Position numbers and translations under genes: made by a program. Positions 26,774 through 35,694 of a stretch of DNA of 64,000 bases are shown here, piece after piece. Source of the DNA: Cyanobium sp. FACHB-13342 (lineage in GTDB: Bacteria > Cyanobacteriota > Cyanobacteriia > PCC-6307 > Cyanobiaceae); assembly GCF_014697415.1 (NCBI RefSeq), contig NZ_JACJRT010000008.1, forward strand, positions 62,001-126,000. Direction: 5' to 3'. Numbering within the stretch: position 1 is the first letter of the stretch; every line of letters begins with the position of its first letter. A model generated the notes under the pieces. It saw nothing but the letters and a program-made list of their open reading frames with translations. It searched no databases and had not been told where the DNA came from.

Positions 26774-27826
26774 TTACGGCCTGGCCTGCTTTTCCAGCTG
26801 GCGCAGGGCCCGGGCCAGCTCCGGCAGTTTGTTGAAGGCGGCGGAACAGCGCAGCCACAGCCGGTTGGGGATGGCCGGGTAGCCGCTCACCACTTCGCCG
26901 GCGGCCACCTCGCCGTGGATGCCCGATTTGGAGCTGGCGATCGAGCGATCCCCCATCACGGCCTTGTTGGCCAGGCCCACCTGACCGGCCAGGATCACGC
27001 CGTTGCCCAGGCGGGCGCCGCCGGCGATGCCCACCTGGGCCGCCAGGGCGCAGCCCTGGCCGGTGGTCACGCCGTGGCCGATGTGCACCAGGTTGTCGAT
27101 CTTGGTGCCGGCGCCGATGCGGGTTTCCCCCACGGAGGGCCGGTCGATGGTGCTGCTGCAACCCACCTCCACCCCCGCCTCGAGGATCACCTGGCCGGTT
27201 TGGGGCATCTTGCGCCAGCCCTGGGCGGTGGGCACGAAGCCGAAGCCCTCGCTGCCGATCACGGCATTGGAGTGCACCACGCAGCCAGGCCCCAGGCGGG
27301 ATCCGGGATGGAGCACCGCGCCGGCGTGCAGTTCACAGCCCTCGCCGATCTGCACATCGTCGTAGAGCACCACCTGGGGGTGGAGTGTGCAGCTGGCGCC
27401 GATCTGCGCATGGGCACCGATCACCACGTGGGGCCCGATGTGGCTGCCCATGCCCACCACGGCCGTGGGATCGACCACGGCGCTGGGATGGATGCCGGGC
27501 TCCGGCCGGCGGCGGGGATGGAGGGCGTCGAGAGCCTCGGCGAAGGCCAGGCGGGGATCGTTGACGGCGACCCAGGCCAGGCCCCGCTCCCGGGCTTGCT
27601 GCTGCAGCGCCTCGGCCCCGTCGCCACGGGCGGGGATCAGCACGGCGCTGGCGCCGCTGCCGGCCAGGGCCGCCGCCAGGGCATTGCCGGGTTCGAGAAA
27701 ACTCAGCTGGCCACTGCTGGCCCGATCGAGCGCCTCAGCGCCACGGATCTCGGGATCGTGGGCCAGGTCGCGGGCGTTGGCCTCAGTCACCTCGTTGAGA
27801 TGGCTGAGCAATTCGCTGAAGCGCAT
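26774..27826 (-). CDS. lpxD: UDP-3-O-acylglucosamine N-acyltransferase LpxD
   Basis: LpxD adds the second acyl chain in lipid A synthesis at the cytoplasmic face of the inner membrane. The N-terminal uridine-binding domain (about 1-110) contains [20 protein letters not shown]. From about residue 110 to 300 the chain is a left-handed beta helix of hexapeptide repeats, for example [20 protein letters not shown] and [19 protein letters not shown], with [17 protein letters not shown] characteristic of LpxD. The C-terminal helix has [19 protein letters not shown]. Length is 350, typical. It lies 37 bp downstream of proB on the same strand. Confidence 0.96.
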   Translation of the reverse strand: MRFSELLSHLNEVTEANARDLAHDPEIRGAEALDRASSGQLSFLEPGNALAAALAGSGASAVLIPARGDGAEALQQQARERGLAWVAVNDPRLAFAEALDALHPRRRPEPGIHPSAVVDPTAVVGMGSHIGPHVVIGAHAQIGASCTLHPQVVLYDDVQIGEGCELHAGAVLHPGSRLGPGCVVHSNAVIGSEGFGFVPTAQGWRKMPQTGQVILEAGVEVGCSSTIDRPSVGETRIGAGTKIDNLVHIGHGVTTGQGCALAAQVGIAGGARLGNGVILAGQVGLANKAVMGDRSIASSKSGIHGEVAAGEVVSGYPAIPNRLWLRCSAAFNKLPELARALRQLEKQARP

Positions 27827-27863
27827 TCCAGGGGCACCGGCCTGGCGGGATCGTAGGTCGGGC

Positions 27864-28952
27864 CTAGGAGCCCGTGATCACCAGCTGGTCGCGGTGCACC
27901 ACTTCGACGCCGGCCTGGCCCATCAGCTCCCGCAGCTCCCGGCTGCTGAGGGTGGCCAGACCCCGCCCCAGTTCGCGCCCATCGCTGGCCACCAACCGCA
28001 CGGCCTCCCGGCGGCCGAAGTCGCCCTCCACCGCCCGCACCCCGACCGCCAGCAGGGAGGCGCCCTGACGCGTCAGGGCCCGCTCGGCCCCCGCATCCAG
28101 GTGCAGGCTGCCCTTGGGCAACAGGGCATGGGCCAGCCAACCCTTGCGGTCGGGCAGGGGGGTGGGGCTGGGCTGGAAGACGGTGCCCACCCGCTCGCCG
28201 GCCAGCAGGGCCTCCAGCACCGCCGGATCCCGGCCATCGGCCAGCCGCACCCGGATGCCGCTGGAGGTGGCGATGCGGGCCGCGGTGAGTTTGGTGGTCA
28301 TGCCGCCGGTGCCCCACTGGCCGCCGCCGGTGGCGACGCTCTGGAGGCTGTCCAGTTCCGCCAGGCTGCCCACCTCCTCGATCGGCTGGGCATCGGCATC
28401 GGTGCGGGGGTCACCCGAGTAGAGCCGATCCACATCGGTGAGCAGCACCAGCTCATCGGCGCCGATCGCCACCGCCACCAGGGCGGAGAGGGTGTCGTTG
28501 TCGCCGAAGCGCAATTCGTCGGTGGCCAGGGTGTCGTTTTCGTTGACCACGGGCACCACCCCCCAGGCAAGCAGTTGCTCCAGGGTGCGGCAGGCGTTCT
28601 GGTAGCGGCGGCGGGAGGCCAGGTCGCCCCGGGTCAGCAGCACCTGGGCCACGGCCAGGCCCCGCACGGCGAAGGCGTCCTGATAGAGGGCCATCAGCCG
28701 GCCCTGGCCCACGGCAGCGGCGGCTTGGAGGGCCACCACCTCACTGGGCCGCTGGCCCATTTCCAGCGCCACGCACCCCAGGCCCACGGCCCCACTGGTG
28801 ACCAGCGCCAGCGCATCGCCGCGGCGCTGCTGACGGCTGAGGCTGGCCGCCAGGTCGGCGATCACCGCCGCCGTGGGCCGTTCGTTGCTGCCCCGCAGCA
28901 GGCTTGTGCCCACCTTGATCACCCGGCGCATGGAACCCTGCTCGCGTGCCAT
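27864..28952 (-). CDS. proB: glutamate 5-kinase
   Basis: ProB phosphorylates L-glutamate in the first step of proline synthesis. The amino-acid-kinase domain has [16 protein letters not shown] at the N-terminus, [39 protein letters not shown] (the GK signature) and [21 protein letters not shown]-terminal PUA domain starts at about residue 275 ([20 protein letters not shown]). At 362 residues it has the full two-domain length, so feedback inhibition by proline is likely. Its ATG shares bases with the stop of the yqeG-like gene (TGATG), which indicates translational coupling. Confidence 0.96.
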   Translation of the reverse strand: MAREQGSMRRVIKVGTSLLRGSNERPTAAVIADLAASLSRQQRRGDALALVTSGAVGLGCVALEMGQRPSEVVALQAAAAVGQGRLMALYQDAFAVRGLAVAQVLLTRGDLASRRRYQNACRTLEQLLAWGVVPVVNENDTLATDELRFGDNDTLSALVAVAIGADELVLLTDVDRLYSGDPRTDADAQPIEEVGSLAELDSLQSVATGGGQWGTGGMTTKLTAARIATSSGIRVRLADGRDPAVLEALLAGERVGTVFQPSPTPLPDRKGWLAHALLPKGSLHLDAGAERALTRQGASLLAVGVRAVEGDFGRREAVRLVASDGRELGRGLATLSSRELRELMGQAGVEVVHRDQLVITGS

Positions 28953-29461
28953 CAGCCCAAGGTCGTGCCGACCCAGCGGGCCAGGCGCAGCTCCAGTTTC
29001 TGCAGTCGATCCCGTTGGCAGGGCCGGCCCAGGGGATCGATCGGCTTCACCAGCACGGTGAACAGGCCGAGGCGGTTGCCCGCGATCACATCGGTGAACA
29101 GCCGGTCGCCGATCAGGGCCACCTGCCCGTGGGGCAGCTTGAGATCGGCCAGCACCTTGCGCAGGGCGCTGCGCCGGGGTTTGCCCGCCGAAATGGTGTA
29201 GGGCAGGTTCAGTTCGGCCGCCACCGCTCCGATCCGCTGGCGGGACGGGTTGTTGCTGAACAGGTGGATCGGCATGTGCTGCTGCGCTGTCTCCAGCCAG
29301 CGCCGGGCGCTGTCGGGCAAGGCGGCCTGGCGGCGGGGCAACAGGGTGCGGTCCACATCGAGCACCAGGGCCCGGATTGGCTGGTCGAGCAACTCCTGCA
29401 GGGGCAGCTCGGCCAGGGTGCAGTCCCGCAGCCAGTTAGGGCGCAGCAGCTGGCGCAGCAT
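28952..29461 (-). CDS. YqeG-family HAD IIIA-type phosphatase
   Basis: A small HAD hydrolase without a cap domain. Motif I is LVLDVDRTLLPRR (DxDxT, about residues 34-46), motif II is IHLFSNNPSRQR, and motif III is VALIGDRLFTDVIAGNRLGL. This fits the YqeG family, and related mitochondrial proteins (PTPMT/GEP4-like) dephosphorylate phosphatidylglycerophosphate. It might supply the PgpA/PgpB-like step missing here after PgsA, but that is inference. The start (ATG 29461) and the stop both overlap neighbouring genes by the TGATG pattern, so it is within a DUF3727-yqeG-proB unit. Confidence 0.88.
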   Translation of the reverse strand: MLRQLLRPNWLRDCTLAELPLQELLDQPIRALVLDVDRTLLPRRQAALPDSARRWLETAQQHMPIHLFSNNPSRQRIGAVAAELNLPYTISAGKPRRSALRKVLADLKLPHGQVALIGDRLFTDVIAGNRLGLFTVLVKPIDPLGRPCQRDRLQKLELRLARWVGTTLG

Positions 29462-30021
29462 CAGTCGTCGCCCTCCCGCTCCTCCAGCTCGGCCTCGATC
29501 CGGGGTTGCACCCGTTCGAACTCCTCGCCTTCCACCAGCACGGCGCCGTCTCCGTTCATGCGGGCCACCACGAAGAAGGGATCGAGGGGGATGTAGAGCC
29601 CGTACTCCCGCTCGTCCACGAGGAAGCTCACCAGCAGCTCGTAGGTCTCGGAATCGTCATCGTCGTCCTCATCGTCCTCGAGTTCATCGGGCTCCGGCTC
29701 GTCCAGTTCACCGCTGACGGTGAGGGTGACGGCCGAGCGCACCAGGGTGAGGTCGTGCTCCTGCAGCACCACATCCGCCACCGACAGGATCGGCTCGGTG
29801 GCATCAATGGTGTCGATCAGTTCCGGGTCTTCGTCGTCGTCGAGGCGGAACAGGCAGACCGGGGTATCCACCGGGGTCAGCAACACGTAGTCGTGGCCAT
29901 CCAGGGGGATCAGCTGCTCGAGGAAGCAGAGCAGCTGGCGGCCGCGGCTGTCGTGCACCAGCACGGTGGGCACGTCGGCGGGGATCTCCGAAGGCGTGGA
30001 GGAAGGGGGTTCGGGGCTCAT
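29461..30021 (-). CDS. DUF3727 family protein
   Basis: A 186-residue acidic soluble protein with two similar halves. The first half has VPTVLVHDSRGRQLLCFLEQ, LIPLDGHDYVLLTPVDTPV and CLFRLDDDEDPELIDT; the second has YELLVSFLVDEREYGLYIPL and DPFFVVARMNGDGAVLVEGE, separated by a long Asp/Glu run (about residues 112-125). It matches the cyanobacterial DUF3727 family (with a DUF1292-like half), which commonly sits beside ruvX, as here (19 bp). Function is unknown. The ATG at 30021 is used. Confidence 0.85.
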   Translation of the reverse strand: MSPEPPSSTPSEIPADVPTVLVHDSRGRQLLCFLEQLIPLDGHDYVLLTPVDTPVCLFRLDDDEDPELIDTIDATEPILSVADVVLQEHDLTLVRSAVTLTVSGELDEPEPDELEDDEDDDDDSETYELLVSFLVDEREYGLYIPLDPFFVVARMNGDGAVLVEGEEFERVQPRIEAELEEREGDD

Positions 30022-30040
30022 GCGCTGGGATTGGCTCTCC

Positions 30041-30514
30041 TCAGGATGGTGCAGCGTCGGCCGTCTGGCCGCCAGCCATGGTCGCCGGCGTCACCGGTTC
30101 CGGTCCTTCCTGCAGCCATTGCTCCAGCAGCAGGGCCGCCGCGGCGCTGTCGAGGGCGCCGCTGCGGTCGCCGTGGAGGCCGTGGCGCTCGGCAGCAGCC
30201 CAGCTGCTGGAATGTTCATTCACCCAGGCCAGGGGCAGGGCCAGGTGCTGGGCCAGCCGTACGCCGTAGCGCCGGCAGTGCGCGGCCTGGGCGGTGGGGG
30301 CTCCGGCCTGATCGAGGGGGAGTCCCACCACCAGGGCCTCGATCCGACGCTGGTGCACCACTGAGCCCAGGTGCGCCAGATCGGTCGCAAAAGCTCCCCG
30401 GGCCAGGGCCGGCAGCGGCGTGACCGTGAGTCCCAGGGGGTCACAGCCCGCCAGGCCGATGCGGCGGCGTCCCACGTCGAGGGCCAGCACCGAGCGGGGC
30501 CGGGGGGGCGTCAC
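30041..30514 (-). CDS. ruvX: putative pre-16S rRNA nuclease / Holliday-junction-resolvase-like protein YqgF
   Basis: A YqgF-family RNase H-fold nuclease, thought to finish 16S rRNA 5' ends. The N-terminal SVLALDVGRRRIGLAGCDPL strand holds the first catalytic Asp. ALVVGLPLDQAGAPTAQAA and LPLAWVNEHSSSWAAAERH follow, with DSAAAALLLEQWL at the C-terminus giving the last acidic residue. I chose the GTG at 30514 because it overlaps the stop of the upstream gene (GTGA) and puts the conserved strand 8 residues into the protein. A longer frame reaches 30568 but would run into the neighbouring gene. Confidence 0.92.
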   Translation of the reverse strand: MTPPRPRSVLALDVGRRRIGLAGCDPLGLTVTPLPALARGAFATDLAHLGSVVHQRRIEALVVGLPLDQAGAPTAQAAHCRRYGVRLAQHLALPLAWVNEHSSSWAAAERHGLHGDRSGALDSAAAALLLEQWLQEGPEPVTPATMAGGQTADAAPS

Positions 30515-31602
30515 GGGGTGGGCGCCAGGGGTGTGGGCGTGGGCAGGGGGCGGCGCCGTGGCTGCCATTGGTCGAGCATGGCCTCGAGGCGCAGACCGGC
30601 ACGCCCCGGGGCGTGCAGCGCCTGACGGCGCCAGACACTGCGGGCCATCAGCACCCGTTCCCCCCGTTCCTCCGCGCCCAAGCTGGCCAGCCAGCGTTGC
30701 TGGGCCCCATCGCGCAGGTCACAGCGCAGCCAGAGGGGTTCCTTGGAGCCAAGGGCGGCGTAGGCCTGGCGCAGCAGCAGCTCGCTGGCGCCTCCCACCA
30801 GGTGCTCCCACCCGGGGTGGACGCTCAGTTCCACGTCATGGCCACCTCCGGCGTGCTCCCCGATCCAGCGCACCGCCGCTACAGCCTGCTCCCGGCTGGA
30901 ATCCACAAGCATCCAGCCGCGGCCATGGCTTTGGTCGAGCAGGTCTTCAACGCGGCGATCGAGCAGTTGCCGCAACTGGGCTGGACAGGTCGCCTGTTCG
31001 AGATGCCAGAGCAGGGCTGCGCTGCGGCGGTTGAGGGGGGTGAGCTGGAGGTCGGGGGGCAGGGCCGGCATAACGGGGCCGCTGGCGGCCGGGTTGGGTC
31101 GCCAGCACCAGAGCCGGTCGGTGCGCAGGGGTTGGAAGCCCTGCTCGCGCAGCATGGCCAGGCGGGTGTCATCCAGGGTGGAGGCGGCGGCGATCCAGCT
31201 GGCGGCTCCGCGGGCGCGCTGGATGGCGGCGCGCAACAGGGTGGCGGCCAATTCCTGGCGGGCGGCGCCGGGGGCCAGGCGCAGATGCTGCATCTGCCAG
31301 CAGGTGCCGCTGCGATTCAACCGGCGGCACACGATCAACCCGAGCGGGGTCTGGCCGCTGAGGGCCACCAGCACCTGGGGGGCCAGGGATGGCCGCGCCA
31401 GCAGGGCCTGCATCAGCCGCTCCGGCAGGCCGAGCAGGACGGCCCGTTGCAGCACGGCCTGCAGGGGCAGGAAGACGGGGTCGCTCAGCAGGGGCAGGTG
31501 CCAACCGGCCAGGGGTTGGAGGCGCCAGCTCTCCGGATCGGTTCGCGCCGGCCCCGACGGGGGGCTGGGACTGGAGCTGGGCGACGACTGGATCCCGGGC
31601 AT
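30511..31602 (-). CDS. GNAT-like acetyltransferase-fold protein, cyanobacterial
   Basis: A 363-residue protein of two GNAT-like halves as far as I can see. The first half has LVALSGQTPLGLIVCRRLNR and MQHLRLAPGAARQELAATLL (a strand-helix pattern like the acetyl-CoA site), then DDTRLAMLREQGFQPLRTDR. The second half has HDVELSVHPGWEHLVGGASE and LLLRQAYAALGSKEPLWLRC. Canonical motif A (Q/RxxGxG/A) is not clean, so activity is uncertain. It precedes ruvX with a 4-base overlap, so it belongs to the same unit as ruvX, the DUF3727 gene and yqeG. Substrate unknown. Confidence 0.65.
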   Translation of the reverse strand: MPGIQSSPSSSPSPPSGPARTDPESWRLQPLAGWHLPLLSDPVFLPLQAVLQRAVLLGLPERLMQALLARPSLAPQVLVALSGQTPLGLIVCRRLNRSGTCWQMQHLRLAPGAARQELAATLLRAAIQRARGAASWIAAASTLDDTRLAMLREQGFQPLRTDRLWCWRPNPAASGPVMPALPPDLQLTPLNRRSAALLWHLEQATCPAQLRQLLDRRVEDLLDQSHGRGWMLVDSSREQAVAAVRWIGEHAGGGHDVELSVHPGWEHLVGGASELLLRQAYAALGSKEPLWLRCDLRDGAQQRWLASLGAEERGERVLMARSVWRRQALHAPGRAGLRLEAMLDQWQPRRRPLPTPTPLAPTP

Positions 31603-31659
31603 GGGGCGTGGCGACGGCTGCCGGGTGGACCAACTCTATCGGCGCCGCGGGGATGGAGC

Positions 31660-32889
31660 TCAGGCCGGTGGTCGCACCAGCACCAGGGGGGTGCGCTCGT
31701 TGGCGTTGCCGGCGGGGTTGGGGCGGAGGGCGCGCTCCAGCAGGGCCTCATCACAGCCCGGGCTGGAGGCCAGCACCTTGACCCGGCCCAGGTCGTTGAC
31801 ATCCACGACGGCGACAGCTACCCCGAGGGAGCGGGCCATGGCCGCACAGAAGGCGGCGGGCCGTTCCGGGCCCAACACAATCGTCTGGTCGTAGGGCGGG
31901 GTGGTGCCGGTGATGTCGTCGATCAGCCGGGCCTGATCGCCGGCCAGCCGGTAGAACCAGCCCTTGCTGCCCACCAGCTTGAGCGCCAGGCCCACCAGCC
32001 AGGCCCCGAGCACCCGCGCCGGTCCCACCACGTCGATCAGGCTTTGCAGGCCGCAGGCCGTGGCCAGGGAGCTGGTGGGGTGGAACACCCGGCAGAGCAG
32101 CCGGGCCAGACCACTGGGCTGCACGGTGGCGGGATGGTGGTAACGGCCCTGCATCACGGCCAAGGGCGTTTCACCGATGGTGAGCACGTCACCGGGTTGG
32201 ACCAGCTCGCCGGCGTAACGGCGCAACACCGCTTCGGGGTCGTCCAGCACCCCCAGCAGGTGGGTGCCCACCGGGAGCACCCTGCAGCGGTCGCCCTCGC
32301 GCCAGCGGGCGCTGGCGGCGGCCTGGGGACTGGGCTTCTGCAGCGGCACCAGCACCCCATCGCGCCGCTCCAGCCGGCCGAAGGGGCCGTAGTTGATCCA
32401 GAGGATCTCCAGCCACAAAGTGTCGAGCAGCTGGTCGAGGGTCTGGCCCGGGGCGCCGGCCAGGCTGATGTGGAGGCGGGCCGTGGTGCTCTTGCGCCCC
32501 TTGACGATGTAGGCCGCCCAGTAGCCATCGGGGCGCGACTCCTCATCGGGGTGCAGGGCCTCGATCCGACTGCTCACCGTGACCCCGGTTAAATCGCCCC
32601 GGCCCAGCAGGGTGGGACGCAAGGCAATCTCGGGCACCATCACCTCCATGCGGCGATGGGGATTGCTGATCGTGACCGTGCCGGTCACCTCCAGCCCCGT
32701 AGATGTTCGCTCCACCTGAAAGCCATCGGCCCGCAGCTGCAGTGGTGACGCGGGCCGCAGCCGGTGGCGCAGCTCCAGCCAGAGCAGGGTGAGGCCCAGC
32801 AGCAGGGCCAGCACCAGCACGACCTTCAGCAGGAGCAGGGCGACCAGGGCGGGGGCCAGTTGGGTCGAAGCCAGTTGGGTCGGAGCCAA
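31660..32889 (-). CDS. membrane-anchored CofE-like (F420-0:gamma-glutamyl ligase family) protein
   Basis: A 409-residue protein. One strong hydrophobic segment at about residues 15-40 (VALLLLKVVLVLALLLGLTL) is followed by a beta-rich domain (about 50-190). The C-terminal part is similar to the CofE/F420-0:gamma-glutamyl ligase family: LPVGTHLLGVLDDPEAVLRR, VQPGDVLTIGETPLAVMQGR, and IDDITGTTPPYDQTIVLGPE. Cyanobacterial members are usually annotated as F420-0:Gamma-glutamyl ligase; many cyanobacteria lack a complete F420 route, so the real substrate is not known. The frame begins at a TTG at 32889. It is divergent from the PIN-PhoH gene 79 bp away. Confidence 0.75.
   Translation of the reverse strand: MAPTQLASTQLAPALVALLLLKVVLVLALLLGLTLLWLELRHRLRPASPLQLRADGFQVERTSTGLEVTGTVTISNPHRRMEVMVPEIALRPTLLGRGDLTGVTVSSRIEALHPDEESRPDGYWAAYIVKGRKSTTARLHISLAGAPGQTLDQLLDTLWLEILWINYGPFGRLERRDGVLVPLQKPSPQAAASARWREGDRCRVLPVGTHLLGVLDDPEAVLRRYAGELVQPGDVLTIGETPLAVMQGRYHHPATVQPSGLARLLCRVFHPTSSLATACGLQSLIDVVGPARVLGAWLVGLALKLVGSKGWFYRLAGDQARLIDDITGTTPPYDQTIVLGPERPAAFCAAMARSLGVAVAVVDVNDLGRVKVLASSPGCDEALLERALRPNPAGNANERTPLVLVRPPA
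32856..32885. repeat. two tandem 15-bp units at the start of the CofE-like gene
   Basis: The unit ccagttgggtcgaag is repeated with one mismatch (ccagttgggtcggag), and a degenerate third unit follows. It encodes the repeated Thr-Gln-Leu-Ala near the N-terminus of the CofE-like protein (residues about 3-12). Confidence 0.8.
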
Positions 32890-32968
32890 TTGCGACCGGG
32901 CAAGAATCGCCGGAGCGTAATGGGGCCTGCGGCCTTAGCTTCAAACGGTCGCGATTTCGGTGCCGGGC

Positions 32969-34381
32969 ATGCGCAAGACCTTCGTGCTCGACACGAACGT
33001 GCTGCTGCACGATCCGGCGGCGCTGACCCGGTTTGAAGACAACAACATCCTGATTCCGATTGAGGTGGTCGAGGAGATCGACCGCTTCAAGCGCGACCCC
33101 GCCGAGAAGGGCCGCAATGCCCGCCAGGTGTCACGGCTGTTGGATGCGTTGCGGGCCCAGGGCAACCTGGCCGATGGGGTCCCCAACGGGGAGCAGGGGG
33201 GCACCCTGAAGGTGGTGTTCTGCCGGGCTGAAACCCTCAGCCAGCTGCCGCCCGAGCTCAAGGCCGGCAACGGCGACAACAACATCCTGGCGGTGGCCCT
33301 GGAGGAGCAGCGGCTGCAGGCGGTGATGGGCAGCCAGCCGCCGGTGATCCTGGTCACCAAGGACACCAACCTGCGCATCAAGGCCGATGCCGTCGGCCTG
33401 AACGCCCAGGACTACACCAGCGATCGGGTCGACCTTGGCGACCTCTATCCCGGCCTGTGTGAGCTCTGGGTAAGTGCCGAGCAGATGGACCGGGTCAAGC
33501 AGCCTCCGGGCCTCGCCGTGGAGGGCTTGGCGGTGGAGAGTCCCCTGCAGGCCAACGAAGGGGTCACCCTGATCGATCAGGCCCAGCCGGCCCACACCCT
33601 GCTGGCCCGCTTCAATGCCGCCACCGCCACCCTGCAGCCCCTGCAGCGGGCCCCCAAGGCCAAGCTCGGTCGCATCCAGCCCCGCAACCGGGAACAGACC
33701 TTTGCCCTGGACCTGCTGCTGGATCCGGAGATCCAGCTGATCACCCTGGTGGGCAAGGCCGGCACCGGCAAAACCCTCCTGGCCCTGGCGGCGGGCCTGC
33801 ACCAGGTGGCCGATGAGCGCCTCTACGAGCGCCTGCTGGTGACCCGGCCCGTGATCTCCCTGGGCAAGGAGATCGGCTTTTTGCCCGGGGATCTCGAGGA
33901 GAAGATGGGCCCCTGGATGCAGCCGATCATCGACAACCTCGACTTCCTGCTGGGCGGCAGCGGCGAGGACGAGGGGCGCGGCGCCCCCCGGGGTGGCGGC
34001 AGCGGTGGGGCAGGCGGCCGGGGCGGCAGCCACCGGGGTCCGCGCAGCAACTGGACCGACCTCAAGGGCATGGGCCTGCTGGAGGTGGAGGCGATCAGCT
34101 ACATCCGCGGCCGCTCGATTCCCCGCCAGTTCATGGTGGTGGATGAGGCCCAGAACCTCACGCCCCATGAGGTGAAGACGATCGTGACCCGGGTGGGTGA
34201 GGGCACCAAGATCGTGCTCACCGGTGACCCGTACCAGATCGACAACCCCTACGTGGACGCTGAGAGCAATGGCCTCACCTGGCTGGTGGAGCGGTTCAAG
34301 GGCCAGCCGCTCGCTGGCCACGTGACCCTGCTGCGGGGCGAGCGCAGTGAACTGGCCGAGCTGGCCGCCAACCTGCTCTAG
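32969..34381 (+). CDS. PIN domain-PhoH ATPase fusion (PhoH2-type)
   Basis: A fusion of a PIN-type RNase (about residues 1-140) to a PhoH ATPase, the PhoH2 architecture described as an RNA helicase/RNase. PIN acidic residues are visible in TFVLDTNVLLHDP, VVEEIDRFKRDP, NGDNNILAVALEEQ and VTKDTNLRIKADAVG. The ATPase has [20 protein letters not shown] (Walker A), LLVTRPVISLGKEIGFLPGD and MVVDEAQNLTPHEVKTIVTR (Walker B), then LTGDPYQIDNPY. An unusually long Gly-rich insert (about residues 328-360) lies between Walker A and B. The start is the ATG at 32969; a GTG at 32960 adds three residues. Its TAG stop shares the palindrome CTAG with the convergent glnT gene. Confidence 0.93.
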   Translation: MRKTFVLDTNVLLHDPAALTRFEDNNILIPIEVVEEIDRFKRDPAEKGRNARQVSRLLDALRAQGNLADGVPNGEQGGTLKVVFCRAETLSQLPPELKAGNGDNNILAVALEEQRLQAVMGSQPPVILVTKDTNLRIKADAVGLNAQDYTSDRVDLGDLYPGLCELWVSAEQMDRVKQPPGLAVEGLAVESPLQANEGVTLIDQAQPAHTLLARFNAATATLQPLQRAPKAKLGRIQPRNREQTFALDLLLDPEIQLITLVGKAGTGKTLLALAAGLHQVADERLYERLLVTRPVISLGKEIGFLPGDLEEKMGPWMQPIIDNLDFLLGGSGEDEGRGAPRGGGSGGAGGRGGSHRGPRSNWTDLKGMGLLEVEAISYIRGRSIPRQFMVVDEAQNLTPHEVKTIVTRVGEGTKIVLTGDPYQIDNPYVDAESNGLTWLVERFKGQPLAGHVTLLRGERSELAELAANLL

Positions 34382-35694
34382 CCGTCCAGCCCGGTGCGCC
34401 GTTCCCAGGGGGTCACCTCGGAGCGGTGCTCGTTCCATTGGCGCCGCCGCAGCCGCTCGTAGGCAACGCAGAAGTTTTCGCCCAGGGCCTGGCGCAGGGC
34501 GGTGTCGGCGGCAAAGGCGTCGAGGGCCTCCCCCAGGCTGTTGGGCAGTCGGCCACAGGCGTCGGCGCTGAGGGGAGCGGCGTAGTTGTCGTTGTCGTGG
34601 CGGGGGCCGGGGTGGAGCTGGCGCTCGATGCCGTCGAGCCCCGCCGCCAGGATCGCCGCCTGGAGCAGGTAGGGGTGGGCGGCGCCGTCGGGTAGACGCA
34701 GCTCCAGGCGCTGGTCATCGGGGATGCGCACCATGTGGGTGCGGTTGTTGCCGCTGTAGCTGATGCCGCCCGGGCTCCAGGTGGCGCCCGAGCTGGTGGG
34801 CGGAGCGGCCAGCCGGCGGTAGCTGTTCACCGTGGGGTTGGTGAGGCAGCTGAGCGCCGGGGCGTGGGCCAGCAGGCCGCCCAGGAACTGGTAGGCCAGC
34901 TCTGAGAGGCCCAGCGCTCCGGCCGGGTCGTGGAACAGGTTTTGGCCGGCGTTGGCCCTGCCGGCAGCGCCCCACAGGGAGAGGTGGGTGTGGCAGCCGT
35001 TGCCGGTGAGGGCGGCGAAGGGTTTGGGCATGAAGCTGGCCCGCAACCCCTGCTGCTCCGCCAGGGATTTCACCATCACCTTGAAAAAGGCGTGGCGATC
35101 GGCGGTGGTGAGCGCCTCGGCGTAGGTCCAGTTGACCTCGAATTGACCGTTGGCGTCCTCGTGGTCGGCCTGGTAAGGGCCCCAGCCCAGCTGCTCCATC
35201 GCCTCCAGCAGCGGCGCGATCAGGGGGTAGCGACGCATCAGGGCCAGCTGGTCGTAGCAGGGTTTCTCCTGGGTGTCGGCCCTGTCGGCGATCTGCGCAC
35301 CCGTGGGATCGAGCAGGAAGAACTCGGCCTCCACGCCGCTGCGCAGCTCCAGCCCCCGCTCGGCAGCCCGCTCCAGCTGGTGGCGCAGCAGGCGGCGGGG
35401 GCATTGCGCCATCGGCTGGCCGTTGAGCTGCAGCTCGGCCGCCACCCAGCCCACCTCCGGCTGCCAGGGCAGGGGGGTGAGGCTGGCCGCCGCCGGGATC
35501 GCCATCACGTCGCCATCGGCGGGGGAGAGATCCAGCCAGGCCGCAAAGCCGGCGAAGCCGGCCCCGTCCCGGGCCATGGCCGCCACGGCCGAGGCCGGCA
35601 CGAGTTTGGCCCGCTGGATGCCGAACAGGTCGGTGAAGGAGATCAGCAGGAACCGCAGGTTCAGTTCCTGCACCCGCTGGGCGAGATCAGACAT
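34378..35694 (-). CDS. type III (GlnT-like) glutamine synthetase family protein
   Basis: A member of the glutamine synthetase superfamily (438 residues) matching the short GlnT type III group. Visible motifs are SGVEAEFFLLDPTGAQIADR (N1/N2 metal Glu), GPYQADHEDANGQFEVNWTY, GNGCHTHLSLWG (NGxxxHxHxSLW), CLTNPTVNSYRRLAAPP and SYSGNNRTHMVRIPDDQRLE (Arg block). The group includes enzymes that couple Glu to ammonia or amines (for example gamma-glutamylmethylamide synthetase-like proteins), so the amine substrate may not be ammonia. The ATG at 35694 is used; the frame upstream of it is not coding-like. It is the last gene of an operon with an alpha/beta hydrolase and a desaturase. Confidence 0.85.
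   Translation of the reverse strand: MSDLAQRVQELNLRFLLISFTDLFGIQRAKLVPASAVAAMARDGAGFAGFAAWLDLSPADGDVMAIPAAASLTPLPWQPEVGWVAAELQLNGQPMAQCPRRLLRHQLERAAERGLELRSGVEAEFFLLDPTGAQIADRADTQEKPCYDQLALMRRYPLIAPLLEAMEQLGWGPYQADHEDANGQFEVNWTYAEALTTADRHAFFKVMVKSLAEQQGLRASFMPKPFAALTGNGCHTHLSLWGAAGRANAGQNLFHDPAGALGLSELAYQFLGGLLAHAPALSCLTNPTVNSYRRLAAPPTSSGATWSPGGISYSGNNRTHMVRIPDDQRLELRLPDGAAHPYLLQAAILAAGLDGIERQLHPGPRHDNDNYAAPLSADACGRLPNSLGEALDAFAADTALRQALGENFCVAYERLRRRQWNEHRSEVTPWERRTGLDG

Noticed and set aside
28064-28079. Palindrome ccctgacgcgtcaggg
   Set aside because: It is inside the proB coding frame with no gap nearby, so an operator is unlikely.
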